DNA from: Picocystis sp. L7
Taxonomy: Eukaryota; Chlorophyta; Picocystophyceae; Picocystales; Picocystaceae
Assembly (NCBI GenBank): GCA_020975725.1
Contig: QXJR01000015.1
Coordinates: 496,001-560,000, forward strand
Reading direction: 5' to 3'
DNA: 64,000 bases
Shown: positions 18,941-30,210 of the stretch, piece by piece
Layout of the letters: every line of letters starts with the position of its first letter
Numbering within the stretch: the first letter of the stretch is position 1
Made by a program: the position numbers and the translations under genes
Notes under the pieces: model-generated
What the model was told of the DNA's origin: nothing
The model's input: the letters and a program-made list of their open reading frames with translations, nothing else
Database searches by the model: none

Positions 18941-20951
18941 ATGATCGAACAGTTCGTGGTGTTCCACCGAGGGGGACAGGTGCTGTGGAAACACGAAGGT
19001 GGACGCATCGATGGAAAGCCCGTGAACGCACTCGTGGAACACGTGCTGCTCGAAGAAAGGATCGGAAGGACGGCGTACGTCTGGAACGACGTGGGATGCT
19101 CCAGCATCACCATGAAGTGGACGCTCGACAACGTACGATGCGAATGGAGGGATACGTGACACGAGTGAGATCCTGAAGCCTCGGCGGAGGAAACCACGGA
19201 GAGCACAAGCCACCCGTGGATCAGGCAGCGCATAGGGAATGGACAGAACCGTATGAAGGCCAAGGTGGACTGACACGCGAGCGAAACCATCCTCCACCTC
19301 CAATGCAGGAGCTTAAGCTTGTGTTTGTAGCGGCCTACAAGTCCGTGCTGAATCTGCAGTACGTGACCAAGCTGCTGGAAAAGGTGCGAATGGAAAGGAC
19401 CAACGCTTTCGGCTGGGTCGGGGATGTGAAGGCTAACTGTTAAATGCATAGGTCAAAAAAGAGTTTTGTAGTCGGTACAGCGTAGGAAAGCCAATGGATG
19501 ACTTCAAACCCGTGTTCATGCGCATACTTTCAAGGCTGGAAACGGAACATCGGGGAGGTAACGCAGTAGGACCAGACAAGGGGGGGGGGGCGACCGAAGG
19601 AGAAAACGAGAAACACAGTTCTTCTCCACCGTCGCTAGGAAAAGCGAGCGTCTCTCCCTCAACTTTAGAGGAAGCATCTGAGGGACAGACACCGTTTGAC
19701 ATATCCAAGTTGAAGCAGAAGCAAGCCAAGGCCACTACCAAGCAGAGCCAGGTACCCAACCAGAAAGGCGAGTCGGCAAAGGTGGACTCAAAGAAGCCCA
19801 AACCACAACGAAAATGGACAGATGCAGAGCCTGAAGAGAAGCTGGATTTCTCTTCGAAGAAGGGCACTGATCTATCACGGAAGTTTGACTCCCACGCAGT
19901 GTCAGACGGGGTGCCAGCCATTTCCAGAGAATCGTCTTTGAGTGCCATGGATCTTGATGACACCATCTATGAGAGGGAAGGTGATGATGATAACGAGATG
20001 GATGAAGAAGGCACTATCACCAAATCATGGCTCTCGTCGATGCTCGAGGGTTTACAAGGCAAGAAGATACTTTCAGAGGAGGACCTAGCCCCTGTCCTCA
20101 CCAAGCTTAAAGCAAAGCTTCTCTCGAAAAATGTTGCCGAAGAGATTGCTGAGGAGCTCTGTGAATCGACCAAGGCCAGCCTCATTGGAGAAAAGATGCA
20201 GTCATTTTCACTCGTATCCTCTGTTGTGAAGAGGAGCTTGGAGGAGTCCATCACGAGGATCCTAACGCCAAACAAATCCATCGATGTTCTGCGGCAAGTG
20301 CAGCTATCCAGGGAAAAAGGCTCACCCTACATCATTGTATTTGTTGGTGTGAATGGTGTTGGGAAGTCCACCAATCTTGCAAAAATTGCGTACTGGCTGC
20401 TGCAGCACAAGCAAAAGGTTATGATTGCTGCATGTGACACTTTCAGATCTGGGGCAGTCGAACAGTTGAGGATTCATTCCTCGCGGCTGCAAGTTCCACT
20501 CTTTGAGCGTGGGTATGAGAAGGATCCTGCTGTTGTTGCTGCAGATGCTGCGAAGCAGGCCAAACTCAACAATATCGACGTTCTGCTCGTAGACACAGCA
20601 GGTCGGATGCAGGACAATGAGCCTCTCATGAGATCATTGGCGAGACTTGTGAGCATGAACAAACCCGACCTCGTTCTATTTGTTGGAGAGGCTCTCGTAG
20701 GCAATGATGCAGTGGATCAGCTTTGCAAATTCAACGAAAGGCTGACTGACCTTTCTGCAGAATGTGGAGCCAAGCAAGTCATTGACGGAATTCTCCTTAC
20801 GAAGTTTGATACGATAGATGATAAAGTGGGTGCAGCGCTATCCATGGTTTATACATCTCAGGCACCCATTGTGTTTGTTGGCTGCGGTCAGACTTACACA
20901 GATCTTAAACGACTCAACGTGAAGCATGTTGTGCATGCTCTTCTCAAGTGA
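18941..20951 (+). CDS. Signal recognition particle receptor subunit alpha (three exons)
   Basis: Exons 18941-19132, 19309-19383 and 19452-20951 give 588 residues (human SRPRA 638). The N-terminal SRX longin domain, which docks the membrane-anchored beta subunit, is split over the exons: MIEQFVVFHRGGQVLW, ELKLVFVAAYKSVLNLQYV, VKKEFCSRYSVGKPMDDFKP. A charged linker with a short Gly run follows. The C-terminal NG GTPase domain has G1 GVNGVGKSTNLAKIA, DTFRSGAVEQL, G3 DTAGRMQDN and G4 TKFD. Function: receives ribosome-SRP complexes at the ER. Introns are 176 and 68 bp with CTGAC and CTAAC before the acceptors. It converges on TOR with only 44 bp between stops. Confidence 0.97.
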
Positions 20952-20995
20952 GGCTAGGCATGGTCCTAGTGTCGCATGTGCATTGTTTTGCAGCT

Positions 20996-23900
20996 CTACC
21001 AAAATGGGCACCAACCAATGTAGGATTGGCAGAGGTTCTCATCAGATGTTGCTTGCTCTATCAAGCGCTGGACCTGCTTCTCAATGGCGTCGCCGTCAGA
21101 TAGAGAACTCGAGCTAGATTCAATAAAGTCTCTCCCTGTCAGCTTGTCGCTCATGCGTTTCATGACAGCCACAGCACGTTCATTTAGAGCTTCATTCGCA
21201 TCACCCATGTTGCCAACTGCATCAAGGATGTCTTTTTCTGTGTACGACCTGGGGTAGGTCCGGGGACCATCTCCGTCCACGTTCAATTTCGCCATATCAC
21301 TTGCGATCTCCCTGTCGCCCGTTCCATCCGCGGTCTTGCTGGAACGCTCCTGATCGACCAGCGCATCCGGAGCAACATTGGCCTCTACTCCAGTGGCTGT
21401 GCCTGCAGTGTGTAGCAGCCTCCAATTGATGAGTGGATCGTGAACAAAGGCCTCAAGCATGGCCATTACGCTGTCTCTGTTGTTATGCAACATGTGCATT
21501 ACAGCCTCACAAGTACTACGGAAAGTCCCTTCAATTCCGCTTACTTCCATTGCTTTCACAAGCATCCTTGTGAGACGGAAAGGCACTTTCTCTGGAAATT
21601 TTTCTCGATGCATCGAGGCTTCAAAGCAATCGCCAAAATCAATGTGCAAGATCTTCCCGCTGTACCTGTCTAGCATTAAGTTACTTGGATGCCTGTCTCC
21701 AAGGCCTAGCAAATAGCCAACCATGCTCATGACAGCCAAGCTTCTAGCATAACTGGTGCGGCGTTGAAGCCAGGCCTCTGAGGTCCTGCTCTTCAACCAA
21801 AGCACCTTGTCAAGATCGTTGCCTGCAGTGTTTTCTAGGGCATTCTGGAACACCTCTACTTTCTGCATGACCGTAAGATTGTCAAAGTCGGGGGCCATGG
21901 CCAGCATCAGCCTATGTTCCACATTCAGGGGAATTTTCCGGGCATCCCTGTACTCTCGAATAAGCGCGTGAAGTGTGTCACAATTGGGAACCCACCCAAT
22001 TAAACCCGAATTGGGAGACAGAGGGATAACAGCATAGCGTGCAATGGAATAATCTTTCTCCCTTGTAGCCTGATCATTCGACATCAACGTGTTTACCAAG
22101 CCAAGAAGCTGCATGACCCTTTCGTCTTGCCTAAGATCCTCGTGCCCTTTAAGAAGAAACGTATATTCTGCACCATCACCCCCATAAATTGTGAGCTTCC
22201 TTGGCCTCTGCTTTGACGTAATCACATGCAGGGTGGGAGCAAAAGCAGCAATGGTCACCAAAGGCTCGCCTGCAATATATGTACCTGGAACAGCCAGCTC
22301 AAGATTTTGAGCTCGGACAAGGTTAGGAGCTACGTACTGAAGCTCCAAGGTAGTAAGACTGGGTAACTGCTTATTTATACGCTTGAAAACATGATAGTAA
22401 AGATCCCAGGCTTGGTGCAGTTCAGCTTCTCTGCCAGATGTCTGGTATTTGAGAATCCAATCATGAGCTTCCTGGAGCTCTCTGCCGTACGCTTGGACAA
22501 ACGCAATTTCCTTTAGAGTCTCAGGCCCTTGTTTCTCCATCATCTCGTGCAGAGGAACAAGGGTCGATAGCATGCCTTCAATATTTCCCTCCCCAAAGTA
22601 CAGCCTTGATGCCTCCTCAAGAGCTTCATGCCACATTTCATGCCACAAGATTGCCATCCTAATCAGTTCTTGAGAAACTAGTTGGGCTTGCTCAACTAGG
22701 GCAGGATTGTGCTGCCTTAGATTGTCAATAATGCTCATTGCCGCCTTCCTGCGTGAAAGAGACTGGGACTTGCAGGCGACCAATAAAGGGTACATAAGGG
22801 CCTGTGGGTGGTGGCGGCCAATCCTTATAAGTAGCGACTGAATGGCCTTGCGTACAACAGAGGAGGCGGTGTGAATTCTGGCAATTATCTGTGGGATGAC
22901 CACCAACCACGTGTCTATGCTGATGTGTGAGAAGCCTTCATCGAGCGCTGCTTGGACATCCTCAAGGGCACCATGATTGAACCAAAGTGTTAACAGTCGC
23001 AGAATGTCTTGGAGGTTGCCACCTCTTGGCTGCTGCGCAGCACCAAGCGCAATGCTTCTGAAAAATCCTGTGATAGCAGGAGCCACATGCCTGGTCGCCG
23101 CCTCGGGGTCAGAGTAAGCAAAGTGGTCCATGGCCGCTACATTGAAAAGGGCCCAGTGGTGCCAAGCCTTACCCCAGCTTGGCGCTATTCTTGTACATGT
23201 TTGCAAGCTAGAAAGAATTTCGGAAACATGATCGCCATTCAGATCCTTGGAGAGAGACCACTGCCATAGTGCATGTTTCAGGGACGCTCTGGCAAGGATT
23301 GGAGGTTTAGAGGAGAATGTCGTGGTTGAAACCGTGTGAGCTTCCTGCATTGGCTCGTCTGCAGTAACAGGGCTCTTATGCTGCGATGAGTCCTCCCTCA
23401 CCTCTCCAAGGAGTGACTGGAGCCTGGCAAAGGCATCAGAACGATGACCAATGGCCCAGTTGTGCTTTAAATAACCAAGCATGACTTCAGAATTGCCGCT
23501 GCCTGCCCCATAGCCTTGCTGGGAGGCATTGGTGATGTTCGCGGGATCGTACTGCAAGAGTTTTAGCAACGTACTATGACTTTGGTGTATGCGCCCGTTT
23601 TTTCTACAAAGCGAAGCAAAATGCAGCCATGTATCGACGTCCTCGGACATTGGAAGCACAAGACTCCTGACACTTAGTAGTGCTTGCCATTCCTCGACCT
23701 TTCTTTGTACACCGTTAAGCCTCTCGTGCCACATTGACCTAATGAGCTGCTTCCTATTCAGAACATCTTGCACTGTCAGATGTGATGGCAGCTTTGCGCT
23801 GGCCCCGTTTTTTGAAACTGCACCCTCGTTCAGTTGGCTAAACTCGATGACTTCTTCCAATTCCGTCAACTGTTGTACGCGTATCATATCACCGTATGCC

Positions 23901-26900
23901 CTGTCATAGCTCTCGCTAACCAGAGCTGATAGCTCTGCAGCCAATCCTTCCCTTGCACGCTCAATAGCTGTCAGGGCCTGATCATAGGCACCATGTCGAA
24001 TCAGCGTCACTGCTCGTAAGAAAGAAGAAGTACTTGCTCCTGCACTTCCACCTCCAATAGCCGGTGCGAGGCTTGATACTCTTGGCAGAAGGAGTGGAAT
24101 GCCCCTGGCATTGCTATCCAACACATCTACGAACATTTCCATCTCATCCCACTTACCCATGTGCCAGGCAGCCTCTGCGGCGATCGCCGCCATTCCTCGT
24201 CTGGTATTCGAGTCTGCAGCCCCCCAGACTTCCTCACATAGCTCTGAAAGCTCCTCCCACCTTGCAAGTGCAGCCAAGCAACGCATGCGGCCTATGTTCG
24301 CTTCAAGCATTGATGCTGGTGTCAAAGCAACAGAATCAAGCTTCTTCTCATAAGCTTCAAGTGCATCATCCCAGCGTTGCAGTTTTTCGTACCAGCCCTC
24401 CTTCAAGTCCACATTTAGGTACTGCTGCGCATAAGCAAGTATCCCCACTGCTGCTTCATGCTGCTGGAGCTGATTGTTGATGCTGATCAAAGATTCAACA
24501 CATGCAGATGGAGATGATTCGAATTCCATCTCTTTGTAGTGTAGCGCTTTGGCAAAGGCATGGCACCTCTCTGCAAGGACACTGAGAGTACGTATATCCA
24601 CTGGGAGTGGCTTTTCGTCATGCTCCATAAATTCTGCAAGATTCAAAAGAGTCACCACAATTTCTTGAGGGATAGTGGGGGATGCAAAAGCAGCTTCAAG
24701 AGACCTGACCAGCTGCTCCTGATACCCTTCATGCAGCTCTGACCAACAGGACATGAACCCTGCCGCAAAGAGTTCTCTGGCCATGTGGGGCTGAACTTGA
24801 GCCAAGCTATGGCATGCTCGAAGAGCCGGTGACGGAGACTCCCGTAGCAATTCTACACTGAAATGCCTCATCCACTCCAACCAGTCCTCCTTTGTACTTC
24901 GCTGACTGCTGTCCCAAGCTCTTCTTAGATTGTTTTCATTGACAGACAACCTCACTTTTGGAGGTGAAACTAGTGCATTGACGCCAAAATCAGGTTCATC
25001 CTTCAATGTGTTTTTTTTCACCTGCTTTGTTTCGAACGTTGAGCCCCAACTGTCCAAGTATGCAGTCTGATTACGAAGGTGCTGATTCCCAGTATACTTA
25101 GCAGAAATTTGCGCAAAAGGCGCAGATTTCAATCTGTGCTTACTCACAAGCTTTTGGATAGATGGTACAAACAAGGCAAAGTCGTTTCCAATCGCAGAAG
25201 ACAACTTGCACAAAGTGTCAAGAGCAGGCTGTCTGATAGCTGGGTCTGGCCCGTCCATAGCTCTCAAAAGAGGCTGCAAGATGGCTGAAGAGTAGCCCGC
25301 CAAACGCATCTTCGGAAGTAAACGAGCCAGAGACTGCAGCACTGACATTTGGATCTGGCTAGGCGCGCCTGCAGCCCCTGGAGCCAGAAGTTTGACCAGG
25401 GTGGGCAAGAGCAAGTGCAGGTGTTCGTCAATCGAAGCACGAAATGATTCCAGTGCATGTAGAATGTATGGCACGTCCTTGTACGAGCCATGCCGTTCTG
25501 CCGCTGCAAGAGCCCAGACAAGCTTCGGAAGCAAGTCCGGCATATACATGCGGAACTCGTCATTGAGTGCAACAGAAAGGGCCTCAAGAAGCTTCAAAGC
25601 AGCCAAGGGAAGCGGTGGTTCCTGAAAGCGCTGCTTTATGAGTGCAATCATTTCGTCTAAATATTTTCTGATGTGTTGCTTGATGATTGTGACGATCACT
25701 GTCAATTGTTGGAACATGAAATCCTTCAGCCCATCCTGTCGACTTCGCAGGACATGGAAGAAGACCGGCATAATTTTGTGGAGATATGGCACACACCCTA
25801 AACCCAAGGATTGCAAGATGAATACAATCGAGCGTATCACCATCTTGTGGTGGCTACTCATACTGGAATCCATCAGTGTACGGACAAGTGCGTTCAACGC
25901 AACTGTCGGGTAGTAATCATCACTCGTGGTGCCAAGGGTGGTAGAAGGCAGCAAATCAGACATGGAGAAGTCTGGTTGTTGAACCTGGCTTGATGAATCT
26001 TGTGTGGCCGGTGCCTGGGAAGTGATCGCAAATACTGCATGGCTTTGCCGCTGCCCTCTAACACCCTCGTGTGCAAGACGCCCCTCGCCTGCTAGAAAGG
26101 TCAGGTTTTGTTTGTGCGTGTACGGGTCCAATGCTCCCAAAATTCCCAGGACCTTTATCACCTCCAATTTCACATTCCACTCCCCATCACTCAGGATGCG
26201 CAGTAGGTGGGCCATCAACTGGGGGAAGTCAGTGTAGGCCCGCATAACGTAGCCGGTGCTCTCGGCCAGCTGCCCGAGAGCTACGACTGCAACTTGTCGC
26301 TTATTTACAATGTTGACATCATGAAGAGGTTCCAACAAGAGCGGCATAAGCTCCATGACGTGTGGTTGTATAGAACCTCTTGCAACACAGGCAAGTTCCC
26401 CGATAGCAACCAAAACTGAAGCAAGAACGCCACCTTCTCCTCTCGACCCTTTCAAACCAGGAAGCTTGGCGTTAGCCGGTCCTTGCTCGGCTCGAAGCTT
26501 TTCAATCAAAACCCTTAAGATTGGTAGCGTATACAAAAGTATTAATCCCGGTGCTGATTTGATGAGGCAGGCCAGAAGCCTTGTACTTTCTTCTTTGTGT
26601 CTGCTGTCCGGACAGTGTTGTAAGTCAGAAAGCAGCTGAAAGAGCTGCTGCCTAAGCGCAGGTAGTACATATGCTGGATTGGCATCGGAGAGCTGCCCTG
26701 CAAGCGATGTCACACTACATCGCAAATCGAAGGCTTCATCGTGCAATCCCAGAAAGAGAGTTCGGAGCGCACCAGCTTGCGAAAGATGCTGAGTGAAAGG
26801 GAATGCTGGCTTGATGGATGTAAGGATAGCTCTTCTCACACTCACATCCGGATCCGAGATGGCAAAGATTAACAGTTGTCCCACCATCTCTGAAGCTACG

Positions 26901-28621
26901 CTGTGCAAGCCGGCTTTGGAGGTGTAGCACTTCGAACTTGCAGCAGATTGTTCTAGTGTTCTGATGCAAGCTAGTGCAGCTTCCTTTCTGATACATGCTG
27001 AGTCATCCGACAGATAAAGAGATGCACACCCGTGCACAAACTCCAGAAGGGAGCGAGAATGCAGGGGGAATGAGCCAAGTGTTTGAAGGGCAAGCTGGAT
27101 TTCTTGCATGTTCTTTCTCCCTACACTGACAATCGACGTTCGTCTCTTCTTCGTCACCCACGAAAAGACCCTTGAATGGTCAGCTACAGCTACATGGAAA
27201 TCAGAACCAACAAGCACGCGCGCAAGTGAATCGAGTAGCTTGTCCTGAATGGTACCGTGGACTGATGGCAATGCAGCGCATATCTGTTCCAAAGATCCTA
27301 TCAAAGCAGCAGTTAGTCCGCAAGAAAACATGGGATCAATCAATTTGACCACGTATGGCTCCCACATGGTGCCCAAGGATTCTGAAAGCACGCCGATGCA
27401 GTGTAGGGCTTCCGGGGAGATCGATAGTTGCCGGCCCTTTGATTTTCCCCCTACCGCTTCCCTGAGATATACAGCGAGTGAAGGAAGGTACTCTTCCATT
27501 TCTGGGCGGCCAACCCCTACAGTGCTAAGTGACACAGCACTGATCATGTCAGCCAGAGAACCAAAGGCAAGCGTGCGTTCTGTACCGCCGCCTCGTATCA
27601 ATCCCATCAAGTAAGAGAGACAGATCCTCAAGTAGGTTCTTGCAAATCTTTCGGGTGCATAGAAAGCTAACTGTGGGATGAGCATTACCACCGAATGCCT
27701 CACGGTCTTCTCTTTGTGATCCCTGAATTGCAGGACGGTGTGCACTACTTCCCGGTATCGTGCCAGCATGAACTCTCCCGTGTACTTGACCAATTCCCCA
27801 ATGGCAAGCAACGAGCCATGAATCGACTCAGTGGAGGACATCTTCTTGAGTCCACTCTGCGTGTCCTCAAAAAGCTTGTAGTACCACTGAACGCGATACC
27901 TGGTTTCTCTAGCTTCAATGACAGCTAAGCAAGAGCAGAGCGCTTGGAGGGACGCTTCCCTCACCATGAGGACGGGATGCCTCAATCCACTCCAGATGAC
28001 ATCAATAAAGTTTGGCACGTGCACGTTGAACACGGTGGGTGCATTGTCGGCCATCTCCCGCAGGATGAGGACTGCTCCATACACATTTCCTTCGCCTTCT
28101 TTCCCTTGCAACCACTCGAACGCCACCTGCACTTGATTTTCCACGATTTCCGCAGTGAGTGCTCCACCGGAGCGGACCAGCTGCCCCATGGTGGAGGCGG
28201 CCAGGGCCATGATTTGCGGTTCTGTGTCCCCTTCAAGCACTTTTTTGAGGAAGGACGCGAATTTGGACATCTTGGCTGCATTCTCTCCTGCCAGCTTCAC
28301 GTCGCACAGCTCTCTTATGGCCAATACACCGCCCAGTTTCTTCCAAGGGTCGGGGTGGGCCACCAACTGCTGCAGGCGTTCGTACAGGTCTCCCATCAGC
28401 TCTCCGAAGGACTCGACCGATCTTCCGGACAGCTCCTCTTCCACGTAGCTCCTCAACCTCTTGCGTGCCGCCTCTCGCGCCTGTCCTTCCTGGCAGAGCT
28501 CGCCGAGGATCTTCGCCAGCGTCGGCATGTTGTGGACGGTGGTTTCAGGTTTGGCCATGGTGTGGCCACGTGCGCCGCCTTGGGCGATCCCACGGACCAC
28601 CTGGACGCCTCCAGGTCCCAT
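20996..28621 (-). CDS. TOR: Target of rapamycin (TOR) kinase
   Basis: One uninterrupted frame of 2541 residues, the typical TOR size. From the N-terminus: HEAT repeats (VFNVHVPNFIDVIW, RVQWYYKLFE); FAT domain; FRB domain with LWHEMWHEALEEASRLYFGE and AWDLYYHVFKRI, which keeps the serine equivalent to human S2035 in EASRLYFGE; PI3K-like kinase domain with GHEDLRQDERVMQL, LGDRHPSNLMLD and HIDFGDCFE; and a C-terminal FATC ending YIGWCPFW. TOR couples nutrients to growth in TORC1. ATG at 28621 is the first start; 28558 (MAKPETTVH) is an equally plausible one. It is the longest gene in the window and has no visible intron. GC falls from its 5' to its 3' end. Confidence 0.97.
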   Translation of the reverse strand: MGPGGVQVVRGIAQGGARGHTMAKPETTVHNMPTLAKILGELCQEGQAREAARKRLRSYVEEELSGRSVESFGELMGDLYERLQQLVAHPDPWKKLGGVLAIRELCDVKLAGENAAKMSKFASFLKKVLEGDTEPQIMALAASTMGQLVRSGGALTAEIVENQVQVAFEWLQGKEGEGNVYGAVLILREMADNAPTVFNVHVPNFIDVIWSGLRHPVLMVREASLQALCSCLAVIEARETRYRVQWYYKLFEDTQSGLKKMSSTESIHGSLLAIGELVKYTGEFMLARYREVVHTVLQFRDHKEKTVRHSVVMLIPQLAFYAPERFARTYLRICLSYLMGLIRGGGTERTLAFGSLADMISAVSLSTVGVGRPEMEEYLPSLAVYLREAVGGKSKGRQLSISPEALHCIGVLSESLGTMWEPYVVKLIDPMFSCGLTAALIGSLEQICAALPSVHGTIQDKLLDSLARVLVGSDFHVAVADHSRVFSWVTKKRRTSIVSVGRKNMQEIQLALQTLGSFPLHSRSLLEFVHGCASLYLSDDSACIRKEAALACIRTLEQSAASSKCYTSKAGLHSVASEMVGQLLIFAISDPDVSVRRAILTSIKPAFPFTQHLSQAGALRTLFLGLHDEAFDLRCSVTSLAGQLSDANPAYVLPALRQQLFQLLSDLQHCPDSRHKEESTRLLACLIKSAPGLILLYTLPILRVLIEKLRAEQGPANAKLPGLKGSRGEGGVLASVLVAIGELACVARGSIQPHVMELMPLLLEPLHDVNIVNKRQVAVVALGQLAESTGYVMRAYTDFPQLMAHLLRILSDGEWNVKLEVIKVLGILGALDPYTHKQNLTFLAGEGRLAHEGVRGQRQSHAVFAITSQAPATQDSSSQVQQPDFSMSDLLPSTTLGTTSDDYYPTVALNALVRTLMDSSMSSHHKMVIRSIVFILQSLGLGCVPYLHKIMPVFFHVLRSRQDGLKDFMFQQLTVIVTIIKQHIRKYLDEMIALIKQRFQEPPLPLAALKLLEALSVALNDEFRMYMPDLLPKLVWALAAAERHGSYKDVPYILHALESFRASIDEHLHLLLPTLVKLLAPGAAGAPSQIQMSVLQSLARLLPKMRLAGYSSAILQPLLRAMDGPDPAIRQPALDTLCKLSSAIGNDFALFVPSIQKLVSKHRLKSAPFAQISAKYTGNQHLRNQTAYLDSWGSTFETKQVKKNTLKDEPDFGVNALVSPPKVRLSVNENNLRRAWDSSQRSTKEDWLEWMRHFSVELLRESPSPALRACHSLAQVQPHMARELFAAGFMSCWSELHEGYQEQLVRSLEAAFASPTIPQEIVVTLLNLAEFMEHDEKPLPVDIRTLSVLAERCHAFAKALHYKEMEFESSPSACVESLISINNQLQQHEAAVGILAYAQQYLNVDLKEGWYEKLQRWDDALEAYEKKLDSVALTPASMLEANIGRMRCLAALARWEELSELCEEVWGAADSNTRRGMAAIAAEAAWHMGKWDEMEMFVDVLDSNARGIPLLLPRVSSLAPAIGGGSAGASTSSFLRAVTLIRHGAYDQALTAIERAREGLAAELSALVSESYDRAYGDMIRVQQLTELEEVIEFSQLNEGAVSKNGASAKLPSHLTVQDVLNRKQLIRSMWHERLNGVQRKVEEWQALLSVRSLVLPMSEDVDTWLHFASLCRKNGRIHQSHSTLLKLLQYDPANITNASQQGYGAGSGNSEVMLGYLKHNWAIGHRSDAFARLQSLLGEVREDSSQHKSPVTADEPMQEAHTVSTTTFSSKPPILARASLKHALWQWSLSKDLNGDHVSEILSSLQTCTRIAPSWGKAWHHWALFNVAAMDHFAYSDPEAATRHVAPAITGFFRSIALGAAQQPRGGNLQDILRLLTLWFNHGALEDVQAALDEGFSHISIDTWLVVIPQIIARIHTASSVVRKAIQSLLIRIGRHHPQALMYPLLVACKSQSLSRRKAAMSIIDNLRQHNPALVEQAQLVSQELIRMAILWHEMWHEALEEASRLYFGEGNIEGMLSTLVPLHEMMEKQGPETLKEIAFVQAYGRELQEAHDWILKYQTSGREAELHQAWDLYYHVFKRINKQLPSLTTLELQYVAPNLVRAQNLELAVPGTYIAGEPLVTIAAFAPTLHVITSKQRPRKLTIYGGDGAEYTFLLKGHEDLRQDERVMQLLGLVNTLMSNDQATREKDYSIARYAVIPLSPNSGLIGWVPNCDTLHALIREYRDARKIPLNVEHRLMLAMAPDFDNLTVMQKVEVFQNALENTAGNDLDKVLWLKSRTSEAWLQRRTSYARSLAVMSMVGYLLGLGDRHPSNLMLDRYSGKILHIDFGDCFEASMHREKFPEKVPFRLTRMLVKAMEVSGIEGTFRSTCEAVMHMLHNNRDSVMAMLEAFVHDPLINWRLLHTAGTATGVEANVAPDALVDQERSSKTADGTGDREIASDMAKLNVDGDGPRTYPRSYTEKDILDAVGNMGDANEALNERAVAVMKRMSDKLTGRDFIESSSSSLSDGDAIEKQVQRLIEQATSDENLCQSYIGWCPFW

Positions 28622-29166
28622 GCATCCGCGTCTCAGGCGATCCTTGACGTCCTGACGCGCACGAAAGGCGCCTCGTGTGCCGAAGAGGACGTCGAAAGGG
28701 ATGTACGAGACCGTCGGCGTTCCCAGCCTCCCCTCCCGTTTCGGTTTCGAACCCGCGATTCCGGACGGACGTCGAAGAGGAATTGTCAGGGGAGGTAAGG
28801 GTGGATCCTCTGCGGGGAGGGAGGACGAAGGAAGATCGACGAACCCTCTCCGGTCCCGACCCTCCCACGACGAAAGGAAAGGAATCCCTTTCGAATCCTC
28901 CCTTTCGAAAGGGGATCGGATCCCTTTCCGAACCCAGGACGCACGAAACCGAAACCGACGGGGTAGGGCATTTGTCCTTGTACCGACGAGGAGTCTTTGT
29001 GTATCAGTGTTGCATCCTCGACGGGCCTCGGGAACCGGACCGGGCGTCGGGTTCCTCGTCGGACCGGAAATCGATATCTTTGTTCTTCATATCGAGATTT
29101 TGAACGAAAAGGCATCGATCCGAGGGGAGGGGAGGAGCCATCGCCACAACGCGCTTCGCGCGCGCG
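28622..29166. promoter_or_regulatory. Divergent promoter spacer of TOR and the 29167 gene
   Basis: No gene supported. Contains ATCGATATCTT (about 29070-29080) and ATATCGAGATTTT (about 29088) close together, roughly 90 bp before the plus-strand ATG; the same motif pair occurs before three other genes in the window. Confidence 0.4.
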
Positions 29167-30138
29167 ATGGCGTCTTCCAGAGGCGCTTCCGAGGAAGGAA
29201 CCTCTCTTTCACAGCGAAAGATCCCTTTTCCGAGGAGAAAACCGCTGGTAGGAAACCCGAGGACGAGGGAGAGCAAGCGAAACGCAGAAGATGGGCCTCC
29301 AGAGACACGCGATCCCGACGGAAAGCGTCGGAAATCGAGCTGGGAGCGAGAGAGCACCTCGTCTGGGAGCGAAGACGGACCCAGCACGTCTTCCTGCAAG
29401 GAAAACACGTGCGACAAGGGTCTCCCGAAGGTGTTCGACTTCGGGCTCGGAGGGATGGAGTGGGAGAGAGGGAAGGCGTGGCGTACAAGGAAGTGTCGGA
29501 AAGACGCACGGACGGAACGGCTCGGCTGGCAGAGCAGCGACAGATGGCCGAACGAGGCGCTGGACATCTACCTGGCCAGCAACGACATGTACCGGAAACG
29601 GAGGTCCATCCTCGAGAAGAACCTCAAGCGGGACATGGCCATCGTAAGCACGAAAGAAGGGACCGTGGTGCAAGACCTGCCCATGAAGCTGCTGCTCCGC
29701 GACGCACACGGCACATACGAGCAGACCCTGGACCGCGTCTCCTTTAGGGGAATGTGGAAGTACGTCGTACATGCAGGACAAGCACCAGAGGGGGTGCCAG
29801 AACTGCCGTTGCAACCGCTTCAGGCCCAACAAGCCAACCGGAGGCGGGGGCACAGGCTGGGAGTGATACGCATCCCCCATCAGTGCAAGTCGCTGTTGCT
29901 GGAGCTAGATGCTACCGGTTGCAATGGAGTGGGTGCACACAAGTACGAGTTCTCGGGATTCCAGACCAAGAAGGCGCAGGACGATGGGAATCGAGGGATT
30001 CTAGCCGCTTTCGAGGGACACGAGACCACAAACCCGGACATGCGCGTTGTCATGGAGATCAAAGACGTCGGGAGCGCAACGCACGTGGGAGTCTGCAGCA
30101 TTGTCCTTGTATGGCGCTCGAATTTCGAGCAAGGTTGA
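29167..30138 (+). CDS. Unassigned protein of 323 residues
   Basis: The N-terminal 110 residues are Ser/Arg/Glu-rich and look disordered, with a basic patch (DGKRRKSSWERES) that could be a nuclear signal. A more regular part begins at WPNEALDIYLASNDMYRKRR and ends with RVVMEIKDVGSATHVGVC and SIVLVWRSNFEQG. I do not recognise the family. The middle (residues about 195-250, Gln/Pro/Arg-rich) reads poorly and may hide an unrecognised intron, since the sequence there contains GTACGTC near 29760. Divergent from TOR; converges on the EamA gene with about 70 bp between stops. Confidence 0.6.
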   Translation: MASSRGASEEGTSLSQRKIPFPRRKPLVGNPRTRESKRNAEDGPPETRDPDGKRRKSSWERESTSSGSEDGPSTSSCKENTCDKGLPKVFDFGLGGMEWERGKAWRTRKCRKDARTERLGWQSSDRWPNEALDIYLASNDMYRKRRSILEKNLKRDMAIVSTKEGTVVQDLPMKLLLRDAHGTYEQTLDRVSFRGMWKYVVHAGQAPEGVPELPLQPLQAQQANRRRGHRLGVIRIPHQCKSLLLELDATGCNGVGAHKYEFSGFQTKKAQDDGNRGILAAFEGHETTNPDMRVVMEIKDVGSATHVGVCSIVLVWRSNFEQG

Positions 30139-30210
30139 AACATCCAAGACAAGGGAATACTTTTTGAACCAAAAATTGGCTTGACTCTTACATGCTTATA
30201 TCAGCCTTCA

